Assembly (NCBI GenBank): GCA_013153895.1
Contig: JAADDN010000056.1
Coordinates: 1-7,446, forward strand
Direction of reading: 5' to 3'
From: Thermoproteota archaeon
GTDB lineage: Archaea > Thermoproteota > Thermoprotei > Thermoproteales > Thermocladiaceae
Length of the DNA stretch: 7,446 nt
Below the pieces are notes generated by a model. It made no database searches and was not told the DNA's origin. It saw only the letters and a list, made by a program, of their open reading frames with translations. Below, piece after piece: positions 1 to 5,078 of this stretch (position 1 is the stretch's first letter; each line of letters begins with the position of its first letter). The position numbers were made by a program, and so were the translations under genes.

Positions 1-426
1 TGGAAGTATCCGACTTATCCGATGGATGCTCTTGGTGTTGGTTGGTTAGAGGCTCCTCGTGGTGCTGTTCGTCACTGGATCGTAGTTAAGGATGGTAAGA
101 TAGCAAACTACCAATACCATGCACCAACAACAGGAAACGCAACACCTAGAACACAGATGAAGATCGTGTGGAACATATTTAAAGCAGATGTGAAAGCTCC
201 AGAACACATAAAGACAGCATATGTTAATGAGTGTCTAATAGGTCCATACGAGGCTGCAGCACTAAACACATATGTGACAGAGGAGCTACCACCAGATCAG
301 TGGACAGGTCTAGACTACGTGAGAGCATTAAGAAGCTTTGACCCATGTATAGGTTGTGCAGTACACCTCGAACTAGCAGGAAGAAAACTAAAGAAATACA
401 TATCACCAATAGCGTGGTCACCATGA
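1..426 (+). CDS. hynL: [NiFe]-hydrogenase large subunit, C-terminal fragment (5' end outside window)
   Basis: This is the last 141 residues of the catalytic subunit that carries the Ni-Fe(CN)2CO site and splits H2. The frame is open from base 1, so the start lies upstream of the window. Two diagnostic motifs are visible. EAPRG at fragment residues 17-21 contains the conserved Pro-Arg that packs over the active site. DPCIGCAVH at residues 114-122 supplies the second pair of Ni/Fe cysteine ligands (C116, C119). Family knowledge says the maturation protease cuts after the motif's terminal His (H122). This leaves a 19-residue tail ending in WSP that would be removed, and such a tail marks an enzyme processed by a HyaD/HycI-type protease, which is encoded just downstream. 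No export signal is expected because the large subunit travels with the Tat-signalled small subunit. Third codon positions shift from T-ending to A-ending at about base 105. The stop overlaps the next start (ATGA). Confidence 0.95.
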   Translation, partial: WKYPTYPMDALGVGWLEAPRGAVRHWIVVKDGKIANYQYHAPTTGNATPRTQMKIVWNIFKADVKAPEHIKTAYVNECLIGPYEAAALNTYVTEELPPDQWTGLDYVRALRSFDPCIGCAVHLELAGRKLKKYISPIAWSP

Positions 427-614
427 GCGAGAGAGAGCTTGTTGATATAGTTAAGAAGCTTGTCAAGACTTATCTCGAGATTAAGAAGACTGTAGAAGAT
501 GTTGAGAACGAGCTAATAAACACCTTCATAGAACCTTTAAGAAATCTTAATAGGAAGTATACTATTAGAAGATTAATCAATGAGATTCTTGAAGATATTC
601 GTATTGAAGATTGA
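423..614 (+). CDS. Small hypothetical protein (63 aa) translationally coupled to the hydrogenase large subunit
   Basis: I do not recognise this family. The ATG at 423 shares bases with the TGA of the large subunit (ATGA overlap), which is why I chose it over the in-frame ATG at 345; that one would run out of frame through the large-subunit gene. The overlap implies translational coupling and a hydrogenase-related role. The product is very charged, rich in Lys, Glu, Ile and Leu, and predicted almost entirely helical or coiled-coil (MSERELVDIVKKLVKTYLEI at the start). It has no Cys, no membrane segment and no signal. It is not HypC/HybG, whose N-terminus is Met-Cys and whose Cys is essential. 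A small assembly chaperone or large-subunit-binding factor is an inference only. Its 3' end overlaps the convergent protease gene by 38 bp. No clear Shine-Dalgarno sequence precedes it, which fits reinitiation after the large-subunit stop. Confidence 0.7.
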   Translation: MSERELVDIVKKLVKTYLEIKKTVEDVENELINTFIEPLRNLNRKYTIRRLINEILEDIRIED

Positions 615-1143
615 ACTCTCTTATCACACAACTCTTAACATATTCAACATTTTTAAGAAACTTATCCAAGATCTCGCTTAGATCTAATATTTCTAATAGT
701 TTAGTAAATCCTTTCATTAAGTTTTCAAGCGATCTCTCACTTATGGGACTTAGAAGATCTATTCTATCAGGTTTAAATAATAGTATATATACTTTTGGTC
801 TATTCTCTTTAAGGAATATTGATTTTATTAGTATCTGTATTGGAGATTCTGAATGTGATGAAAATGTTTCTAAGTTTATTAAATTTTCTATTATTCTCTC
901 CTCTATGTCATCTCTGATCTCATATATTATATATTCTTTATCTATTTTTCCACAATCTATTAATATGACTATGTCATAGTTCTCCATGTATAGTATGTGT
1001 AGTATGTCAAGTACTTCAATTCCTAGTGGGTGCAGGTCTACTTTCTCATTTTTTAGTACTTCTTCTAGACATTTGACGAATAGTGTTCCTAATCCTTCAT
1101 CTCCGAACAGTACGTTTCCTACTCCTATGATACCTATTTTCAC
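577..1143 (-). CDS. hyaD: [NiFe]-hydrogenase maturation endopeptidase (HyaD/HycI/HybD family, M52)
   Basis: This protease removes the C-terminal peptide of the large subunit once nickel has been inserted, allowing the active site to close. The N-terminus carries the family signature GVGNVLFGDEGLG (residues 7-19). Glu16, Asp63 (in LIDCG) and His97 (in FSSHSES) match the three nickel-sensing ligands known from E. coli HybD (Glu16, Asp62, His93). At 188 residues it is slightly longer than the usual 150-165, with the excess in a charged C-terminal helix. The start is GTG, placed because the GxGN motif normally begins within the first ten residues. The gene lies antisense between the large- and small-subunit genes and diverges from the small subunit across 62 bp. 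Its last 38 bp overlap the 3' end of the 63-residue gene. It is markedly more AT-rich (about 22-25% GC in two 60-base samples) than the hydrogenase genes. Confidence 0.93.
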   Translation of the reverse strand: MKIGIIGVGNVLFGDEGLGTLFVKCLEEVLKNEKVDLHPLGIEVLDILHILYMENYDIVILIDCGKIDKEYIIYEIRDDIEERIIENLINLETFSSHSESPIQILIKSIFLKENRPKVYILLFKPDRIDLLSPISERSLENLMKGFTKLLEILDLSEILDKFLKNVEYVKSCVIREFNLQYEYLQESH

Positions 1144-1205
1144 TTTTCTTATCGTCTAGGTTCAGCAGGTTAATACTTTATATCTGTTGATGTTCACTAT
1201 CTAAT
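1144..1205. promoter_or_regulatory. Divergent promoter region between the maturation protease and hydrogenase small-subunit genes
   Basis: This 62-bp spacer must hold the promoters of both flanking genes. The best element is TTTATATC at 1177-1184. Its centre lies about 26 bp upstream of the GTG of the small-subunit gene, which is the normal archaeal TATA-to-initiation distance, so a leaderless or nearly leaderless mRNA is predicted. No Shine-Dalgarno sequence is seen before that GTG. Read on the other strand the same box is GATATAAA, about 36 bp from the protease GTG, so it could also serve that gene with a leader of roughly 10 nt. Which direction dominates depends on the flanking BRE, which I cannot resolve by eye. 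Confidence 0.6.
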
Positions 1206-2906
1206 GTGGAGCTAACTAGGAGAGAATTCCTGAAAACTTGTCTAACAGCTGCGATAGCTGGAGGAGTCCTGATGTTATTACAGGGCAAGCTGACTCCCAT
1301 AGTTAAGGCTTTAGAGAGGTATGAAGGTAGTGTTGATCCTCTTGAACTTTACTGGGTTGAGTGTGCTGACTGTGCTGGTGATACTATTGCTATACTTGAT
1401 GCTACAGCTGTAGCAAGCTCAATAATATCTAAGCTACTATATGAGAAGGGTCTTGGAACTAAGGCTAGCTTAGCATGTGGTCAGACTGTTAGTGTAGAGT
1501 GGTGGAAACCTCCATTCAACTCTGACCTAGCATATGTTCTTCTCGGCTTAAAGGTTGATCTAGCATTTCATGATACTGTTAGACCTGAGTGGGGTGAAGA
1601 GATAGAGATTCTTGGTAGATACATAAAGCCTCACTATCCTGCTACATATGTTGAGATTCTTGAGGAGACTGTGAAGAAGATAATGGAGGGTTCACCACCA
1701 CTATATGCTCTCGTTCTTGAAGGAGCATTAACAGACGAGGTGTTCTACAAGAAGTACTATAATGGGTGGAATACAATACTTGGAGAGAAGGTTGTAAATG
1801 GTAGGAGAGTTCCATGTACGATAACAGAGTGGTTCTACAAGTTGTGTAAAGGTGCTATAGGTGTAGTTGCTGCTGGAACATGTGCATGTTATGGTGGTAT
1901 GCCTTCAAACTATGCACCTGATACTTACAACTTCCAGCTTGAGAAGGCTGCTACACACTCACCATCTGGAGCTATGGGCTTCTTCCCTGATCCCATAAAA
2001 GATCAGCCTGGATTCGTGAAGAAGTATCTCGAGTATGCTGAGAAGGGGATCCTAGAAGAGGTCTGGGAGTGGTCCTCGGAGGAGGTTAGAGTATTCAAGG
2101 ACGCGTTAGTACCATACTACAACTTCATATTTAGGAAGACTCCACCAGCTCTATCACCTAAGGCTGAGTCTAAGATTGCTGTAGCAGTTCCTGGATGTCC
2201 AGCTAATGGTAATGCTATAACGCTAACTCTAGCTTACCTACTGATAAAGTATCTATGTATTGTAATTCCAGAGCTGAAGAGTATAGTTAAGGCGAAGCTA
2301 GAGCTAGACTCTTACTGGAGACCAAAGTACTTCTACGTTAAGGTAGGTACACATGAGATAAAGGTTCCACTCTTCGGATATAAGCTTCATGCTCCATTAA
2401 CACCTGAGGGAGTTTATGAGACAGGTACGGGAGAGAAACTCAAGCTCTGTGCTGGATGTCCAAGATATGTAGACTATCTAGCTAGTAGATTAAAAGCATA
2501 TCCAGCAGATGGATCAGGATACTGCCTATACGCTGTAGGATGTAAGGGACCAATAGTGTCCTGTCCATGGAATGCTATAGGATGGATAATAGATTATGAC
2601 CCTAATACTGGGAAGTTCCTAGCTGGAGAAGAGGCTCCTGGAGCATGTACTAAGACTGGTGCACCATGTATAGGATGCGTCATGCCAGGATTCAGTGATG
2701 CATATGAGCCGTTCTTCGAGGCTGCTGCAGCACCAAGAGTACCTGAGGGAACTGATGAAGCTCTAGCGACGGTCCTACTACCAGCAGCTGCTGGTGTTGG
2801 TGCTGCATTTGCTCTACGTGAGTACGTTAAGAAGCGTAGAGCTGAGGCAGAGGCCTCTCAGGCTGGTCAGGAGTCCTCCGAGGAAAAGACTGAAAAATCA
2901 CAGTAG
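1206..2906 (+). CDS. hynS: Membrane-anchored [NiFe]-hydrogenase small subunit (Isp-type, crenarchaeal group 1), enlarged
   Basis: This is the electron-transfer subunit, carrying three Fe-S clusters between the Ni-Fe site and the membrane. The N-terminus is a Tat signal (TRREFLK at 4-10, hydrophobic stretch 12-25, possible cleavage after V-K-A at 33-35). Proximal-cluster cysteines are C53 and C56 (CADC), C226 (GTCACYGG) and C331 (PGCPANG). The distal region is C415-x2-C418-P-R, then C440-LYAVG-C446-KGP. The medial region is C453 (SCPWN), C481, C488 and C491 (PCIGC). A hydrophobic segment at about 519-536 followed by a basic and then Glu/Ser-rich tail is a C-terminal membrane anchor, as in HyaA/HupS. 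At 566 aa it is about 200 longer than typical, with insertions between the cluster motifs. It lacks the two extra proximal cysteines of O2-tolerant enzymes; position 55 is Asp. The start is GTG, since the overlapping ATG at 1204 stops after three codons. It heads the isp1-isp2 operon. Confidence 0.95.
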   Translation: MELTRREFLKTCLTAAIAGGVLMLLQGKLTPIVKALERYEGSVDPLELYWVECADCAGDTIAILDATAVASSIISKLLYEKGLGTKASLACGQTVSVEWWKPPFNSDLAYVLLGLKVDLAFHDTVRPEWGEEIEILGRYIKPHYPATYVEILEETVKKIMEGSPPLYALVLEGALTDEVFYKKYYNGWNTILGEKVVNGRRVPCTITEWFYKLCKGAIGVVAAGTCACYGGMPSNYAPDTYNFQLEKAATHSPSGAMGFFPDPIKDQPGFVKKYLEYAEKGILEEVWEWSSEEVRVFKDALVPYYNFIFRKTPPALSPKAESKIAVAVPGCPANGNAITLTLAYLLIKYLCIVIPELKSIVKAKLELDSYWRPKYFYVKVGTHEIKVPLFGYKLHAPLTPEGVYETGTGEKLKLCAGCPRYVDYLASRLKAYPADGSGYCLYAVGCKGPIVSCPWNAIGWIIDYDPNTGKFLAGEEAPGACTKTGAPCIGCVMPGFSDAYEPFFEAAAAPRVPEGTDEALATVLLPAAAGVGAAFALREYVKKRRAEAEASQAGQESSEEKTEKSQ

Positions 2907-2918
2907 ACTAACTAGTCT
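2905..2918. repeat. Perfect 6-bp inverted repeat spanning the hynS-isp1 junction
   Basis: AGACTA at 2905-2910 and TAGTCT at 2913-2918 are exact reverse complements separated by two bases; as RNA this would be a 5-bp stem with a 4-nt loop. It begins inside the hynS stop codon and ends immediately before the GTG of isp1, where a ribosome binding site would normally lie. No Shine-Dalgarno sequence is present there. It may modulate translation of isp1 or simply be chance in an AT-rich spacer. Confidence 0.4.
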
Positions 2919-3743
2919 GTGGATCTCTTAACCTTCGTACTCTGGTACCTATCGATACCGACTGTAGCGATATTTGTCGGAGGAATGGTGTATAAGGTAA
3001 TGAGGTATGCATTAATGGCTAGAATATTAGTTCCAAAGCCAGAGTTTCGTTGGAGAGAGATAGCTATAAGAAAGGGATCGTTCTGGGATATAGGATTCTG
3101 GCACTGGATAAAGGAGCTCATAGCAGTGTTCCTGAGACCAATAATATGGTCACTCAGAGTTAACGTTCTAGACTTCGTTGGTGGACTACTGATGCTTCAC
3201 ATTCTTGGAGTCATACTGATACTCTTCCTAGTTGGTACACATGTTGGAATATGGTTCAACTATGTTCCATACCTGAAGCTCGGTATCATAGATCTAACAC
3301 CTCTGATACTTCTAATAGAGAAGATATGGTTCTTCCTATGTCTAGCAGTTAAATATAGCACTAAGGTCGTAGCATTAAGTCCATGGAGCATAATTGTCAT
3401 AGCAGGTAACGCATACGTCCTAGCTCTCTGTGTTCTAGCAGCAATAGCTTACAAGTTTGTTGATCATTTAATAAAGGTGAAGAGAGGTATAATAAACATA
3501 AGACCAGGAGACTTCGCAGCACTATTACTACTACTAGCAGTAGTACTAACAGGATTCTTAACAGCATTCTCACCAATAACAACTCCAATACCTGTACAGA
3601 GACTACTGCTAGGTCTACATGTACTATTTGGAGAGATATTCTTCATGACACTACCATTCACGAAGTTCTCACACTTCCTGTTTGGTTACTGGTACGGTAA
3701 GATTCATGAGCTATATGATGCATATGCTAAGAGAGGGGTGTAA
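2919..3743 (+). CDS. isp1: Isp1: di-heme cytochrome b membrane subunit of the hydrogenase (NarI/HdrE-like)
   Basis: This integral membrane protein accepts electrons from the hydrogenase small subunit and passes them across or into the membrane through b hemes. About six hydrophobic segments are visible, near residues 4-28, 88-110, 123-145, 155-178, 198-218 and 228-250. Four candidate heme ligands lie as two pairs on two helices: His94 and His108, and His234 and His252. The 18-residue spacing of the second pair equals that of His187/His205 in NarI, supporting a two-heme NarI/HdrE/DsrM-type fold. At 274 aa it is slightly longer than NarI; the extra loop at about 31-85 contains many aromatic and basic residues. 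The GTG start is 12 bp after the hynS stop. The family assignment rests mainly on position between hynS and an HdrD-like gene, which is the signature of Isp-type hydrogenases, and on the His pattern. Confidence 0.86.
   Translation: MDLLTFVLWYLSIPTVAIFVGGMVYKVMRYALMARILVPKPEFRWREIAIRKGSFWDIGFWHWIKELIAVFLRPIIWSLRVNVLDFVGGLLMLHILGVILILFLVGTHVGIWFNYVPYLKLGIIDLTPLILLIEKIWFFLCLAVKYSTKVVALSPWSIIVIAGNAYVLALCVLAAIAYKFVDHLIKVKRGIINIRPGDFAALLLLLAVVLTGFLTAFSPITTPIPVQRLLLGLHVLFGEIFFMTLPFTKFSHFLFGYWYGKIHELYDAYAKRGV
3733..3740 (+). promoter_or_regulatory. Shine-Dalgarno sequence for isp2
   Basis: GAGGGGTG lies six bases before the ATG of isp2, inside the end of isp1, and closely matches the archaeal consensus GGAGGTGA. 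It supports the ATG at 3747 and contrasts with hynS and isp1, which show no such site. This suggests that isp2 initiates independently within the operon. Confidence 0.6.
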
Positions 3744-3746
3744 GCC

Positions 3747-5078
3747 ATGATGAGGGCAGAATCTAAGAACCTAGAGAAAGCTTTCTGGAGGTTAAGCAAG
3801 TATATCGAGTCAAACACTATTCACTATGTTGAGAACTGTATAAGCTGTGGAATATGTTATGAGATCTGTCCAGCATATCACCTAGATCATAAGTATGCAC
3901 CAGCACCAATAGGTGAATGGTTCAGAAGGTTCTACCGTAGACAGCTTAATCCTATAGCTAGAGTACTTGGAAAGCTAGCTCACGCATATCCTCTCACTAT
4001 AGAGAACCTGATGAAGGCTAGAGAGTACGTCTATAGATGTACTAACTGTGGAGCATGCTACATGGTCTGTGCTGCAGGTATAGATAGTGGTCATCTAGCA
4101 CTACTTACTAAGAGTCTCATAAATGATGCTGGTCTAACACCACAAGTATTGAAGACGTTGAACGAGATGGAGCTTAAGATGACATATCTGACAAGCAAGG
4201 TACAGGACCTATATGGTAAGCTCATAGAGGAGATAAAGAAGATTGCTGGTGGAGAAGCACACATAAATGAGCCTGATAGGTCAGTATACATTCCAATATC
4301 TGTCTGTGATCTAGTATTTGCTAAGGATGTCATAATATCAACCATAAGGATACTTGAGAAGCTTGGAATAACTTGGACAATACCTGATGTACCAGTCGGA
4401 ATTAGACCACCAATGGGATATGTCATAGGAGACTTCACGAGCTATGCTGCACTTATAAGAAGAATATACCTCAACGCTAAGGAGCTGAACTGTAGGATAA
4501 TACTAGTAACAGACTGCGGCTATATGTATCCTGCTCTCAGGTTCGAGGGTCCATACATAGCAGAGATAGAGCAACCATGCAAGATATTGAGCATAGTAGA
4601 GCTACTTGAAGACTATGCAGAGAGAGGACTACTACACTTAAGAAAGATAGCTGACGTAGCAACCTGGCATGACCCATGCATGTTGATGAGGAGAGGTGGA
4701 GTAGAGTACCCACATGCAATACTAGAAGAATCAACATTCTTCACAAAACTGAAATGGTCAGGCAAGTACTCCAGATGTTGTGGAGGAGGATCACACATGT
4801 TCTTCCTACAGGAGGAAGTAGCTAAAGCATTATCAGAAGTACTTGAAGTTGACCTAGTGAAGATGCTTGAGAAAGATACCTTTGCTAGAAAGATAGCAGA
4901 GTTCGGATACGAGATGGCTAAACATCGTGCACAGGAGATAATTGAGAACGGTCCAAAAATAGTGATTACAGCATGCACATCATGCATATTCATGCTTAGA
5001 AAAGCAATATCAGAATCAACAATGCCATTCATAGAAGTTAAACATCTAGCAGAGTTCGTAGCTAAAAACATGCTGTAA
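3747..5078 (+). CDS. isp2: Isp2: HdrD/GlpC-like iron-sulfur protein with two [4Fe-4S] motifs and a CCG domain
   Basis: This is the predicted cytoplasmic electron-transfer partner of Isp1, analogous to HdrD or DsrK. The N-terminal ferredoxin domain has two classical motifs: C31-x2-C34-x2-C37-x3-C41-P and C98-x2-C101-x2-C104-x3-C108. The C-terminal CCG domain has C311 (HDPC), C344-C345 (RCCGGGSH) and C410-x2-C413 (ACTSC), the set that binds a noncubane [4Fe-4S] cluster in HdrB/HdrD proteins. The earlier half-domain (about 180-270) is degenerate: it has only isolated cysteines such as C187, C249 and C257 (DCG in place of CCG). There is no signal peptide or membrane helix. At 443 aa it fits HdrD-like proteins. 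It starts three bases after the isp1 stop with a good Shine-Dalgarno. Whether it reduces a disulfide, feeds quinone or acts as an electron relay is not decidable here. Its stop abuts the convergent transporter gene with no gap. Confidence 0.9.
   Translation: MMRAESKNLEKAFWRLSKYIESNTIHYVENCISCGICYEICPAYHLDHKYAPAPIGEWFRRFYRRQLNPIARVLGKLAHAYPLTIENLMKAREYVYRCTNCGACYMVCAAGIDSGHLALLTKSLINDAGLTPQVLKTLNEMELKMTYLTSKVQDLYGKLIEEIKKIAGGEAHINEPDRSVYIPISVCDLVFAKDVIISTIRILEKLGITWTIPDVPVGIRPPMGYVIGDFTSYAALIRRIYLNAKELNCRIILVTDCGYMYPALRFEGPYIAEIEQPCKILSIVELLEDYAERGLLHLRKIADVATWHDPCMLMRRGGVEYPHAILEESTFFTKLKWSGKYSRCCGGGSHMFFLQEEVAKALSEVLEVDLVKMLEKDTFARKIAEFGYEMAKHRAQEIIENGPKIVITACTSCIFMLRKAISESTMPFIEVKHLAEFVAKNML

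Noticed and set aside
345..422. Extending the 63-residue protein upstream to the ATG at 345
   Set aside because: The added 26 residues only read out of frame through the conserved DPCxxC end of the large subunit; the ATGA overlap at 423 is a better start.
423..614. The 63-residue protein as HypC/HybG chaperone
   Set aside because: It lacks the essential N-terminal Cys and contains no cysteine at all.
650..654. Run of five T as a terminator after the 63-residue gene
   Set aside because: T-runs of this length are common in the AT-rich antisense sequence of the protease gene, so position alone gives little support.
611..979. A 122-codon plus-strand frame antisense to the maturation protease
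   Set aside because: It is a Ser/Ile-rich low-complexity shadow of the protease gene, which has clear family motifs on the other strand.
1204..1215. ATG at 1204 as the start of the hydrogenase small subunit
   Set aside because: It is in another frame and stops after three codons; the GTG at 1206 leads directly into the Tat motif.
1206..2906. O2-tolerant (six-cysteine proximal cluster) hydrogenase
   Set aside because: Both supernumerary Cys positions are occupied by other residues (Asp55 and Gly).
4613..5071. A 152-codon minus-strand frame opposite isp2
   Set aside because: The plus strand has intact Cys motifs of the CCG domain; the antisense frame has no recognisable pattern.
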